Assembly: GCA_003249215.1 (NCBI GenBank)
Contig: QKJR01000012.1
Coordinates: forward strand, 1-64,000
Reading direction: 5' to 3'
Source: Rhodobacterales bacterium
GTDB taxonomy: Bacteria > Pseudomonadota > Alphaproteobacteria > Rhodobacterales > Rhodobacteraceae
Length of the DNA: 64,000 nucleotides
Under the pieces are notes generated by a model, which was not told the DNA's origin, ran no database searches, and saw only the letters and a list, made by a program, of their open reading frames with translations. The translations under genes and the position numbers were made by a program. Positions 19,086 to 29,474 of the stretch are shown one piece after another. Numbering within the stretch: the stretch's first letter is position 1; each line of letters starts with the position of its first letter.

Positions 19086-19936
19086 GCGCGATCCTCGAGG
19101 CGCGGGACCTGCACTATGCCTATCCCGGCGGGATCGCGGCGCTCAGGCACCTGAACCTGAGTGTCACCGCCGGGCGCAAGCTCGCGATCCTCGGGCCGAA
19201 CGGTGCGGGCAAATCGACGCTGCTCTTGCATCTGAACGGCTCGATCCGCCCCGATCGCGGCCGGGTTCTGATGGCCGGTCAGCCGGGGGATTACTCGCGC
19301 CGCGGCCTGATCGGCTGGCGCAGCCGGGTGGCACTGGTGCTGCAAGATGCCGACGATCAGATCTTCGCCGCGACCGTGGCCGAGGATGTCTCCTTCGGGC
19401 CCCTCAATCAGGGCCTGCCCGCGACCGAGGCCGCGGCGCGGGTGCAGATGGCGCTTGCCGCGCTCGGGATCGAAGATCTGGCAGACCGGCCCACCCACAT
19501 GCTTTCGGGCGGGCAGAAGAAGCGGGTCGCGATTGCGGGCGCGGTGGCGATGCGCCCCGAGATCCTGCTGCTCGATGAGCCCACGGCGGGGCTCGACCGG
19601 GCGGGGGCGGATCAGCTCATCGCGCTTCTGGAACGGCTCGGACAGCGGGGGATGACGCTCGTCTTCTCGACCCATGACATCGAGCTTGCCGCGACGCTCG
19701 CCGATGAGGTGGCTTTGTTCGACGGCGGCACGGTGATCGCGCAAGACACAGCCGAAACCGTGCTGGGCGATGCCGATCTGCTGGCGCGCGCCGGGCTGCG
19801 CCCGCCGATGCTGATCGAGCTGTGGCTCGGCGCACAGGCGCGGGGTCTGATCGCCCCGGACGCGCCCCCGCCGCGCTCGGCCGGGGCGCTTCTGACGCTG
19901 CTGTCGCCGGGCGTGCCGCGCCGCGCGGCGGGTTAG
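19082..19936 (+). CDS. cbiO: Cobalt ECF transporter ATPase CbiO
   Basis: LGPNGAGKSTLLLHLNG, VLQDADDQIFAATVAEDVSFGP, LSGGQKKRVAIAGA, LLLDEPTAGLD. Confidence 0.95.
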   Translation: MSAILEARDLHYAYPGGIAALRHLNLSVTAGRKLAILGPNGAGKSTLLLHLNGSIRPDRGRVLMAGQPGDYSRRGLIGWRSRVALVLQDADDQIFAATVAEDVSFGPLNQGLPATEAAARVQMALAALGIEDLADRPTHMLSGGQKKRVAIAGAVAMRPEILLLDEPTAGLDRAGADQLIALLERLGQRGMTLVFSTHDIELAATLADEVALFDGGTVIAQDTAETVLGDADLLARAGLRPPMLIELWLGAQARGLIAPDAPPPRSAGALLTLLSPGVPRRAAG

Positions 19937-20556
19937 AACTCGACGCCCGGCTGGCCCTTGATGCCCGAGCGGAACGGATGCTTGACCAGCGTCATCTCGG
20001 TCACCAGATCGGCCGCCTCGATCAGCGCCTCCTTGGCGTTGCGGCCGGTCAGGCAGACATGGGTCAGTTCGGGCTTTTCATCGCGCAGGAAGTCGAGCAC
20101 CTCCTCGAGGTCGAGATAGTCGTAGCGCAGCGCGATGTTGATCTCGTCGAGCAGGACGAAGCGGATCGCCGGATCGCGGATCAGCTCCTTGGCCTTTTCC
20201 CATCCGGCACGGGCGGCGGCGATGTCGCGGGCCTTGTCCTGTGTCTCCCAGGTGAAGCCCTCGCCCATGGCGTGAAACTGGCAGAGCTCCGCGAAGTTTT
20301 CCTCGATCAGGCGGCGCTCGCCGGTGTCCCAGGCGCCCTTGATGAACTGCACGACCGCGCAGGGCATCCCATGCGCGATGCAGCGCAGGATCATCCCGAA
20401 CCCGGACGAGGATTTGCCCTTGCCCGCCCCGGTATGGACGATGATCAGCCCCTTCTCGCCCGATTTCCCGGCCATGATCTTGTCGCGCGCGACCTTCTTC
20501 TTGGCCATCTTGGCGGCGTGGCGCGCGAGGTCGTCGGTCTCGGTCGTCTCGGTCAT
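19933..20556 (-). CDS. cobO: Cob(I)yrinic acid a,c-diamide adenosyltransferase
   Basis: KGLIIVHTGAGKGKSSSGFGMILR, VVQFIKGAWDTGER, FVLLDEINIALRYDYLDLEEVL. Confidence 0.96.
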   Translation of the reverse strand: MTETTETDDLARHAAKMAKKKVARDKIMAGKSGEKGLIIVHTGAGKGKSSSGFGMILRCIAHGMPCAVVQFIKGAWDTGERRLIEENFAELCQFHAMGEGFTWETQDKARDIAAARAGWEKAKELIRDPAIRFVLLDEINIALRYDYLDLEEVLDFLRDEKPELTHVCLTGRNAKEALIEAADLVTEMTLVKHPFRSGIKGQPGVEF

Positions 20557-20616
20557 CGGGCGGCTCCTTGGTCCTTGACAGTGCCCGCGCCCTGCTTGAT
20601 GACAGGGGCATAGGCG

Positions 20617-20815
20617 CTGGTGCCTGTCTTAGGGCAGGCCAAAAGGGAATGCGACAGGATTTGGCCCAAGGCCCGGTCCAAGCGCAGCCGCCCCCGCGAC
20701 CGTGACCGGAAAGGTCTGTCCAATGTCACTGGCCGCAAGGTTCGGGAAGACGGGCAGAGCGCCGGGGCCAACCGCCCCGATATCCGCAAGCCGGGAGACC
20801 TGCCAGAGCCCGAAC
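20617..20815 (+). ncRNA. Cobalamin riboswitch upstream of the DUF1636-cobW-cobN operon
   Basis: GGTGCCTGTCTTAGGGCAGGCCAAAAGGGAATGCGACAGG...CAGCCGCCCCCGCGACCGTGA...TGTCACTG...GGGAAGACGGG...CCGCAAGCCGGGAGACCTGCC. Confidence 0.93.
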
Positions 20816-20911
20816 TGAAACGCGCGGACGGGGTGTGCCGTGACCTTCGGATATCGGGTCACGCGCACCCGTGCCGCAGGCTTATCCCGTTCGCCAAACC
20901 CGGGAGAGGCC

Positions 20912-21235
20912 ATGACCGCCGTTCTGCATGTCTGCACCACCTGCCGCGCCGGGCGCCGTCTGCATGACGCGCTTCTCGCCGCGGGCGCGCCCGAGGGCGT
21001 CACCATCCGCGCCGCCGAATGCCTCTCGGCCTGCGATCACGGTTGCAACGTGGCGCTCACCCGGCCCGGCGCCTGGTCCTATGTCTATGGCCGCCTGAGC
21101 ATGGACGACATCCCCGAGATCCTGCGCGGCGCGGGCCTCTATGCCGCGACCGCCGACGGCATCGTGCCCTGGCGCGAGCGCCCCGTGATTTTCCGCAAGC
21201 AAAGCCTTGCCCGCATCCCCCCGATGGAGCCCTGA
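20912..21235 (+). CDS. DUF1636 family protein, Cys-rich ferredoxin/thioredoxin-like
   Basis: LHVCTTCRAGRRLHDALL...AAECLSACDHGCNVALTRPGAWSYVYG; directly downstream of a B12 riboswitch. Confidence 0.85.
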   Translation: MTAVLHVCTTCRAGRRLHDALLAAGAPEGVTIRAAECLSACDHGCNVALTRPGAWSYVYGRLSMDDIPEILRGAGLYAATADGIVPWRERPVIFRKQSLARIPPMEP

Positions 21236-21236
21236 G

Positions 21237-22271
21237 ATGACCGACCTGACCAAGATCCCCGTCACCGTGATCACCGGCTTTCTGGGCGCGGGCAAGACCA
21301 CGCTGATCCGCCACCTGATGCAGAACCCGCAGGGCAAGCGCCTCGCCGTTCTGGTCAATGAATTCGGCACCGTGGGGGTGGATGGCGAGATCCTGAAATC
21401 CTGCGCCGATGCGAATTGCCCGGCCGAGAATATCGTGGAACTGGCGAACGGCTGCATCTGCTGCACCGTGGCCGATGATTTCATCCCGACGATCGAGGCG
21501 CTGATGGCCCTGCCCGAACGCCCCGAGCATATCCTGATCGAGACCTCGGGGCTTGCTCTGCCGAAGCCGCTCCTCAAGGCCTTCGACTGGCCCGCGATCC
21601 GCTCGCGCATCACGGTCGACGGGGTCGTCGCGCTGGCCGATGCCGAGGCGGTGGCGGCGGGTCGGTTTGCGCCCGATGTGGCCGCCGTCGATGCGCAGCG
21701 CGCGGCCGATGACAGCCTCGATCACGAAACGCCTTTGTCCGAGGTGTTCGAGGATCAGATCGCCTGCGCCGATATCATCTTGCTGACCAAGGCCGATCTG
21801 GCCGGTGAGGCGGGCCTTGCCGCCGCCCGCGCCGTGATCGAGGCCGAGGCGCCGCGCAAGCTGCCGATCCTGCCGGTGACCGAGGGCACGATCGACCCGC
21901 AGGTGATCCTCGGGCTCAATGCCGCGGCGGAGGATGATCTGGCCGCCCGCCCGAGCCACCATGACGGCCATGACGACCACGAGCATGACGATTTCGAAAG
22001 CGTGGTGATCGAGCTGCCCGAGATCGCCGATCCGGCCGATCTGACCGCCCGGATCGAGCGCCTCGCGCGCGAGCTGAACATCCTGCGCGTCAAGGGCCAT
22101 GTCGCGGTTGCGGGCAAGCCGATGCGCCTTCTGGTGCAGGCGGTGGGCGCGCGGGTGCGCCAGCAGTTCGACCGCCCCTGGGGCGCCGGGCCGCGGCTCT
22201 CGCGCCTCGTGGTCATCGCCGAGCATGACGACATCGACGAGGCCGCGATCCGCGCCGTTCTGGGGGTCTGA
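21237..22271 (+). CDS. cobW: Cobalamin biosynthesis protein CobW (GTPase metallochaperone)
   Basis: TVITGFLGAGKTTLIRH, CICCTVADDF, His-rich HHDGHDDHEHDD. Confidence 0.96.
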   Translation: MTDLTKIPVTVITGFLGAGKTTLIRHLMQNPQGKRLAVLVNEFGTVGVDGEILKSCADANCPAENIVELANGCICCTVADDFIPTIEALMALPERPEHILIETSGLALPKPLLKAFDWPAIRSRITVDGVVALADAEAVAAGRFAPDVAAVDAQRAADDSLDHETPLSEVFEDQIACADIILLTKADLAGEAGLAAARAVIEAEAPRKLPILPVTEGTIDPQVILGLNAAAEDDLAARPSHHDGHDDHEHDDFESVVIELPEIADPADLTARIERLARELNILRVKGHVAVAGKPMRLLVQAVGARVRQQFDRPWGAGPRLSRLVVIAEHDDIDEAAIRAVLGV

Positions 22272-22279
22272 GGCGCGCC

Positions 22280-25200
22280 ATGCACGTCGTCTTCCGCGAC
22301 AGCCGGGGTCTCGAGGCGGCCGATGCGCCCTTCGATGCGGGTCAGGATCCGGCGGATCTGATCGTGCTGTCGTTTTCCGACAGCGACCTTGGCGCCTTCG
22401 CGGCGGGCTGGCACCGGGCGGGCGGTGCGCTGCCCTCGGTGCGGTTGCAAAACCTCGTGGCGCTGCGCCACCCCGTTTCGGTCGATACCTATCTCGAGCG
22501 CACCTTGTCGGGCGCGCGCGCGATCCTGATCCGGCTGATCGGGGGCGAGGCCTATTGGCCCTATGGCCTGGCCTCGGTGCAGGATCTGGCGCGGCGGCGG
22601 GGGATCGCGCTGGCCGTTCTGCCCGCGGACGGACGGCCCGATCCCGCGCTCGATGCCGCCTCGACGGTGCCGGTCTCGGTGCTGCGGCGGTTGCAGGATC
22701 TGTGCGATGCGGGCGGCGCGGTCGCGGCGCAGGCGGCGCTCGCGCAGCTTGCCTTGGCCGCGGGGATCTATGCCGGGCCGGCGCCGGGCGACAAGCGCGT
22801 GCCCGACATGGGCTTTTACGACCCCGACCGGGGCGTGCTCGCCGCTCCGCCCGAGGGGCGCGCGATCTGGGTCAGCTTCTATCGCAGCTATCTGAGTGCC
22901 GCCGATACCGCCCCCGTCGATGCGCTGATCCGCGCCTTCCGGGCCGAAGGGTTCGCGGCGGCCGGGGTCTTCGCGCCCTCGCTCAAGGCGCCGGGTTTTG
23001 CCGACTGGCTGCGCCCGACGCTGACCGCGACACCGCCGCGCGCCGTGGTCAATGCCACCGCCTTTTCCGCGCGCGGTGACGATGGCACGACGCCCTTCGA
23101 CGGGGTGGATTGCCCGGTGTTTCAGGTCGCTCTGTCCACCGCGCGGCGCCGCGACTGGGTGGCCGAGGATCGCGGCCTTTCGCCCGCCGATCTCGCCATG
23201 CATGTGGTCCTGCCCGAGGTGGACGGGCGGCTGTTCGCGGGGCTGATCTCGTTCAAATCGCCGGGCAAGCGCGACCCGGATCTGCAATATGCCCGCTTCG
23301 CCCATCGCCCCGATGCCGAGCGGGTGGCGGCAGTTGTGGCACGGGTCAAGGCTTGGCTTCGGCTGGCCGAGGCGCCCACACCCGCGCGGCGGATCGCGGT
23401 GGTGCTCTCCACCTATCCCGGCCGCGCCTGGCAGATCGCCCATGCCGTCGGCCTCGATGCGCTGGCCTCGGCCGAAGCGGTGCTGGAGGATCTCGGCGCC
23501 AAGGGTTCGGGCCTTGGGCAGGCGCTGCAACGCGAAACGCTCGACTGGCCGCTGACCGAATATCGCGCGGCGCTCGCCCACCTGCCCGAGACCCTGCAAC
23601 AGGCGCTGCACGCGGCCTGGGGGGCGGCCGAGGATGACCCCGCCTGCACGGGCGGTGCTTTCCGTTTCGCTGCGGCGCAGCATGGCGCGGCGCTGGTCGC
23701 GCTGCAGCCCGAGCGGGGCGAGGTGGAGCAGCGCGATGACGACTATCACGACCTCGCCCGCGTGCCGCGGCACGGCTATGTCGCCTTCTACCTGTGGCTG
23801 CGGTCGCAGGGGCTGCACGCGCTCGTCCACATGGGCGCGCATGGCACGCTCGAATGGCTGCCGGGGAAATCGGTCGCGCTCTCGGCGGCCTGCTGGCCCG
23901 AGGCGCTGATCGGCGATCTGCCGGTGATCTATCCCTTCATCGTCAACGACCCCGGCGAGGCGGCGCAGGCGAAGCGACGGATCGGCGCGCTCACGCTCGG
24001 CCATCTGCCGCCGCCGCTGACCGCCGCCCGCCTGCCCGAGGGGATGGCCCGGCTCGAGCGGCTGCTCGACGAATATGCGACCGCCGACGGGCTCGACCCC
24101 GCGCGGCGCGACCGGCTGATCGCCGACATCCGCGCCGAGGCGCAGGCCGCGGGCGTCGAGGAGGATCTGGGCATTCCGCCGGGCGCAGGCGCCGCCGAGG
24201 CGATCACCCGGATCGACCGCTTCGTCTGCGACATCAAGGAAAGCCAGTATGGCGAGGGGCTGCATGTCTTCGGCCAGGGCGCCTGCGGGGCAGAGGAACG
24301 TGACGGCCTGCGCCGCGCTCTGGCGGGTCTGCGCGTCGCCCCCGGCCCTTCGGGCAGTCCGGCGCGGGGGCGTTCGGATGTGCTGCCCACCGGGCGCAAC
24401 CTGTTTGCCGTCGATCCCCGCGCCGTGCCGAGCCGCGCGGCCCATGCGCAGGGCGTGAAACTGGCCGAGGAGCTGCTGCGCAAGCACCTTCAGGATCAGG
24501 GCGACTGGCCGCGGGGCCTCGTCGTCGATCTGTGGGGCAGCGCGACGATGCGCACCGCGGGCGAGGAATTCGCGATGGCGCTGCATCTGGCGGGCCTCGC
24601 GCCGGTCTGGGATGCCGGATCGGGGCGGGTCTCGGGCGTCGAGGTGGTGCCGCTCGCGCTGCTCGGGCGGCCGCGGATCGACGTGACGCTGCGGATCTCG
24701 GGGCTCTTTCGCGACGTGTTCCCGGGGCTTGCCACGCTCTTCGAGACCGGGGCCGAGATGCTGGCCGCGCGCGACGAGGCCCCCGAGGACAACCCCTATG
24801 CCCGCCGCGCCGCGCGGGTCTATGGGCCGCGGCCGGGGCAATACGGGCTTGGGATGGGCGTGGCGATGGACGCTTTCACCCCCGAGGCGCGGGCCGCCGC
24901 GGGCGAGGCCTGGATCGCCGCCTCGAGCTGGGCGATCGGGGCGGATGGCGCCTCGCGCGATGACCGTGCGGGGCTCGAGGCGCGGCTGCGGGGCGCGGAT
25001 ACATTCGTCCATGCGCAGGACCTGCCGGAGAGCGACCTGCTGCTGGCCGCCGATTACGCCGCGCATGAGGCGGGCTTTGCCGCCGCGATGGCGCGTCTGG
25101 GGACCGCGAAACCCGCGCTCTATCACCTCGACGCGACGCAACCGGACCGCCCCCGCGCCCGCAGCCTAGCCGAGGAAATCGCCCGCGTGGTGCGCGCCCG

Positions 25201-25501
25201 CGCCGCCGATCCGCACTGGGCCGAGGGGATGATGCGCCACGGCTTTCGCGGCGCGGCCGAGATCGCGGCGACCGCCGATCACATGGCGGCCTTTGCGCAT
25301 CTCGCGGGCGTCGTGCCGCCGCATCTGTTCGACCTTTACCACGAGGCGACGCTGGGCCGCGCCGATCTGGTCGATTTCATGGCGCGCGACAACCCAGGCG
25401 CGCTCGAGGCGCTGCGCGATCTCTTCCGCCGTCTGGCCGAGGCCGGATTGTGGGTGACGCGCCGCAACTCGATCGCCGCGGCCCTGGAGGGGGGCGCATG
25501 A
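22280..25501 (+). CDS. cobN: Cobaltochelatase subunit CobN
   Basis: 1073 aa; HMGAHGTLEWLPGKSVALSAACWPEALIGDLPVIYPFIVNDPGEAAQAKRR magnesium/cobalt chelatase large-subunit signature. Confidence 0.96.
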   Translation: MHVVFRDSRGLEAADAPFDAGQDPADLIVLSFSDSDLGAFAAGWHRAGGALPSVRLQNLVALRHPVSVDTYLERTLSGARAILIRLIGGEAYWPYGLASVQDLARRRGIALAVLPADGRPDPALDAASTVPVSVLRRLQDLCDAGGAVAAQAALAQLALAAGIYAGPAPGDKRVPDMGFYDPDRGVLAAPPEGRAIWVSFYRSYLSAADTAPVDALIRAFRAEGFAAAGVFAPSLKAPGFADWLRPTLTATPPRAVVNATAFSARGDDGTTPFDGVDCPVFQVALSTARRRDWVAEDRGLSPADLAMHVVLPEVDGRLFAGLISFKSPGKRDPDLQYARFAHRPDAERVAAVVARVKAWLRLAEAPTPARRIAVVLSTYPGRAWQIAHAVGLDALASAEAVLEDLGAKGSGLGQALQRETLDWPLTEYRAALAHLPETLQQALHAAWGAAEDDPACTGGAFRFAAAQHGAALVALQPERGEVEQRDDDYHDLARVPRHGYVAFYLWLRSQGLHALVHMGAHGTLEWLPGKSVALSAACWPEALIGDLPVIYPFIVNDPGEAAQAKRRIGALTLGHLPPPLTAARLPEGMARLERLLDEYATADGLDPARRDRLIADIRAEAQAAGVEEDLGIPPGAGAAEAITRIDRFVCDIKESQYGEGLHVFGQGACGAEERDGLRRALAGLRVAPGPSGSPARGRSDVLPTGRNLFAVDPRAVPSRAAHAQGVKLAEELLRKHLQDQGDWPRGLVVDLWGSATMRTAGEEFAMALHLAGLAPVWDAGSGRVSGVEVVPLALLGRPRIDVTLRISGLFRDVFPGLATLFETGAEMLAARDEAPEDNPYARRAARVYGPRPGQYGLGMGVAMDAFTPEARAAAGEAWIAASSWAIGADGASRDDRAGLEARLRGADTFVHAQDLPESDLLLAADYAAHEAGFAAAMARLGTAKPALYHLDATQPDRPRARSLAEEIARVVRARAADPHWAEGMMRHGFRGAAEIAATADHMAAFAHLAGVVPPHLFDLYHEATLGRADLVDFMARDNPGALEALRDLFRRLAEAGLWVTRRNSIAAALEGGA

Positions 25502-26636
25502 GCGGGGCGTTTCAGGTGCAGGGCTGGTGCCCCGGGGCGCTGCGGCCGATGGCTTCGGGCGACGGGCTGGTGGTGCGGGTGCGCGCGCCGGGCGGGCGGC
25601 TCTCGCCTGCGCAGGCGGCTGGCATCGCGGTGGCGGCGCGGGCGCATGGCAACGGGCTGATCGACCTCTCGGCGCGGGGGAACCTGCAACTGCGCGGGGT
25701 GAGCGAGGCCAGCCACGCGCCGCTGATCGACGATCTGCGCGCGCTCGGGCTGATCGACGCGGATGCAGGTCAGGAGGCGCGGCGCAATCTCCTGATCACC
25801 CCCTTCGCCGATGCCGAAACCGACGCGCTGGCGGCGGCGATCGTGGCCGCGCTGCCCGCGATGCCGGATCTGCCGGGCAAGTTCGGGATCGTGGTCGACA
25901 CCGGTCCCGCGCCGGTTCTGGACGGGAGCGCGGGGGACATCCGGCTCGAACGCGAAACCGGCGGCGGGCTGATCCTGCGCTGCGAGGGCGCGGCGCTTGG
26001 CGCCCCGGTCGCGCCCGAGGAGGCTCCCTCGGCGGTGATCGCGCTGGCGCGGTGGTTCGTCGAGGCGGGCGGCGTGACCGACGGGCGGGGCCGGATGGCC
26101 GCGCTGATCGCGCGCGGGCTCACGCCCGGGGGCGCGCTCGCGCCGCGTGTGGCCCCAGCGCCCGCGCTGGACGCACCCGAACCGGCGCTGGTGGCGCAGG
26201 GCACGCTGGTCGGATTTGCCTTCGGCCAGATGGAGGCCGGGACGCTGGCGGCGCTCGCCACGCGCGGCGCGATGCGCCTCACGCCGTGGCGGATGCTGCT
26301 GATCGAGGGGCTGTCGCAAATGCCCGACCTGCCCGGCCTGATCACGCAACCCGACGATCCCTTGCGCCGGGTCGAGGCCTGCACCGGCGCGCCCGGCTGC
26401 CTTCAGGCGCGGGCCCCGGTGCGCGCCCTCGCCACCCGGCTCGCGCCGCAGGTGCCCCCGGGGCGGCGGCTGCATGTCAGCGGCTGCGCCAAGGGCTGCG
26501 CCCATCCCGGGCGGGCCGATCTTACCCTTGTGGCCACCGATGCGGGGTTCGATCTGATCCGCGACGGCCGCGCACAAGACACACCCGAACGGCGCGGGCT
26601 CGCCGCCGATGACATCGACCTTCAAGGGGATTTCTG

Positions 26637-26637
<1 letters not shown>
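25498..26637 (+). CDS. cobG: Precorrin-3B synthase CobG
   Basis: Sulfite/nitrite reductase-like: NGLIDLSARGNLQLRGV, VEACTGAPGC...HVSGCAKGCAHPG; ATGA overlap with cobN. Confidence 0.93.
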
Positions 26638-27266
<629 letters not shown>

Positions 27267-27268
27267 CC

Positions 27269-28012
27269 ATGACCGGAAAGATCATCTGCGTGGGGCTCGG
27301 GCCCGGCGATCCCGATCTGATCTCGGTGCGGGCCGACCGGCTGATCCGGGGCGCGCGCGACGTGGCCTTCTTCCGCAAGGCCGGGCGGCAGGGGCAGGCG
27401 CGGCGCATCGTCGAGGGGATGCTGGCGCCCGGCACCGCCGAACATGCGATGGAATATCCGGTCACGACCGAGCTGCCCTTCGACAGCCCCGCCTATATCG
27501 CGCAGCTCTCGGCCTTCTACGACGACTGGACCGCGCGGCTGCGCGCGATGGCCGAGGCGGGGCGCGAGGTGATCGTGCTCTGCGAGGGCGACCCCTTCTT
27601 CTACGGCTCGTTCATGCATCTTTATGTCCGGCTGCGCGATCTGGTGCCGGTCGAGGTGGTGCCCGGCATTCCCGGCATGGTCGGCTGCTGGAACGCGGTC
27701 GGGCAGCCGATCACCTGGGGCGACGATGTCTTGACCGTGCTGATGGGCACCCTGCCCGAGGCCGATCTGATCCGCCACATGCGCGGGGCCGAGGCGCTGG
27801 TGATCATGAAGACCGGGCGCAACCTGCCGCGGGTGCGGCGCGCACTGGCGACGGCCGGGCGGCTCGATCAGGCCTGGCTCGTCGAGCGCGGCACGATGCC
27901 GGGGCAGCGCATGGTGCCGCTGGCCGAGGTGGGCGACGACGACTGCCCCTATTTCGCGATCGTGCTGGTCCATGGCCACGGCCGCCGCCCCGTCGCCGAG
28001 GCCGCAGAATGA
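27269..28012 (+). CDS. cobI: Precorrin-2 C20-methyltransferase
   Basis: ICVGLGPGDPDLISVRADRLI, CEGDPFFYGSFMHLY, VVPGIPGM; alternative start 27263. Confidence 0.93.
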   Translation: MTGKIICVGLGPGDPDLISVRADRLIRGARDVAFFRKAGRQGQARRIVEGMLAPGTAEHAMEYPVTTELPFDSPAYIAQLSAFYDDWTARLRAMAEAGREVIVLCEGDPFFYGSFMHLYVRLRDLVPVEVVPGIPGMVGCWNAVGQPITWGDDVLTVLMGTLPEADLIRHMRGAEALVIMKTGRNLPRVRRALATAGRLDQAWLVERGTMPGQRMVPLAEVGDDDCPYFAIVLVHGHGRRPVAEAAE

Positions 28013-28749
28013 GTGCGGGCTGGATCGCCGTTGCGGGCCTCGGCCCCGGCGACGAGGCGTTGGTGACACCCGAGGTCACCGCGGCTTTGGCCGAGGCCAC
28101 CGATGTCGTGGGCTACATCCCCTATGTCGCCCGCGTCGCCCCGCGCGAGGGCCTGACACTGCACCCCTCCGACAACCGCGTCGAGCTGGACCGGGCGGGC
28201 TTCGCGCTCGATCTGGCCGCAAAGGGGCGGCGGGTGGTCATCGTCTCCTCGGGCGATCCCGGGGTCTTCGCCATGGCCTCGGCGCTTTTCGAGGCGCTCG
28301 AGGCGCGGCCCGACCGTCAGCAGACCGACATCCGCATCCTGCCCGGGATCACCGCGATGCTCGCGGCCGCCGCGCGGGCCGGTGCGCCGCTGGGGCATGA
28401 CTTCTGCGCGATCAACCTCTCGGACAATCTCAAACCCTTCGCCGAGGTCGAGCGCCGCTTGCGCCATGCCGCGCGCGGGGGCTTTGCGATGGCCTTCTAT
28501 AATCCCCGCTCGAAGGCGCGCCCGCATCAGTTTGCCCGCGTGCTCGAGATCCTGCGCGCGGAATGCGAGGGGGCGCGGCTGATCCTCTTTGCCCGCGCCG
28601 TCTCGACCCCGGACGAGACGATCCGCTGCGTCACGCTGGCCGAGGCCACGCCCGAGATGGCCGACATGCGCACCGTCGTCATCGTCGGCAACGAGGCCAC
28701 CCGCCGTGTCGGGCGCTGGGTCTATACGCCGCGTTCGGTGCCGGTATGA
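28009..28749 (+). CDS. cobJ: Precorrin-3B C17-methyltransferase
   Basis: VAGLGPGDEALVTPEV, DVVGYIPYV, SSGDPGVFAMA, LGHDFCAINLSDNLKP, AFYNPRSKAR. Confidence 0.95.
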   Translation: MSAGWIAVAGLGPGDEALVTPEVTAALAEATDVVGYIPYVARVAPREGLTLHPSDNRVELDRAGFALDLAAKGRRVVIVSSGDPGVFAMASALFEALEARPDRQQTDIRILPGITAMLAAAARAGAPLGHDFCAINLSDNLKPFAEVERRLRHAARGGFAMAFYNPRSKARPHQFARVLEILRAECEGARLILFARAVSTPDETIRCVTLAEATPEMADMRTVVIVGNEATRRVGRWVYTPRSVPV

Positions 28750-29474
28750 GCGAGCCAGCCGAGCACCTCCTCGACGGAGCCCACCACCCTGCGCGGCGGC
28801 AGCGCGGGCCGGTCGATCAGGACCACGGGCAGGCCAAGCGCGCGCGCCGCGTGCATCTTGGCCTCGGCCCCCGCCCCGCCCGCGTTCTTGGCGACGATAT
28901 GGGTGATGCCATGGGCGCGCATCAGATCGGCATCGGCCCCGGCCTCGAACGGCCCGCGCGCGATCACGACGCTGGTCTGCGGCAGGGGCAGCGGGGCTTC
29001 GGGCGGATCGACGAGGCGCAAAAGGTAATGGTGTTGCGGCTTGGCGGCGAAGGGCTCGAGCCCCTGCTTGCCGGTGGCGAGGAACACCCGCGCGGGCGTC
29101 CCGGGCAGCGCGGCGACCGCGGCCTCGACATCGGGCACGACGCGCCAGTCGTCGCCCTGCCCCGCCACCCATGCCTGGCGTTCGAGCGCGATCAGCGGAA
29201 CGCCGGTTTCGGCACAGGCGGCAATCGTGTTGCGGCTCATCTGCGCGGCGAAGGGATGGGTCGCGTCGATCAGATGCGTGATCCGCTCGCGGCGCAGATA
29301 GTCGATGAGCCCCGCGACCCCGCCAAAGCCGCCGATCCGCATCGGCAGGGGCTGCGCGACCGGCGCCCCGGTCCGCCCGGCATAGGAAAAGATCGCGTCG
29401 CTGCCCGACTCGGCCAGCGCGCGCGCAAGGCGGCTGGCTTCGGTCGTGCCGCCCAGCAGGAGGATGCGCGTCAT
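28722..29474 (-). CDS. cobK: Precorrin-6A reductase, antisense to the surrounding cob operon
   Basis: RILLLGGTTEASRLARAL, HLIDATHPFAAQMSRN, FLATGKQGLEPF, IVAKNAGGAGAEAKMHAARALGLPVVLIDRPALP. Confidence 0.95.
   Translation of the reverse strand: MTRILLLGGTTEASRLARALAESGSDAIFSYAGRTGAPVAQPLPMRIGGFGGVAGLIDYLRRERITHLIDATHPFAAQMSRNTIAACAETGVPLIALERQAWVAGQGDDWRVVPDVEAAVAALPGTPARVFLATGKQGLEPFAAKPQHHYLLRLVDPPEAPLPLPQTSVVIARGPFEAGADADLMRAHGITHIVAKNAGGAGAEAKMHAARALGLPVVLIDRPALPPRRVVGSVEEVLGWLAHTGTERGV

Noticed and set aside
21755-25141. 1128-aa minus-strand ORF
   Set aside because: Shadow ORF opposite cobN/cobW; Arg/Gly/Pro-rich composition without motifs, caused by high GC third positions
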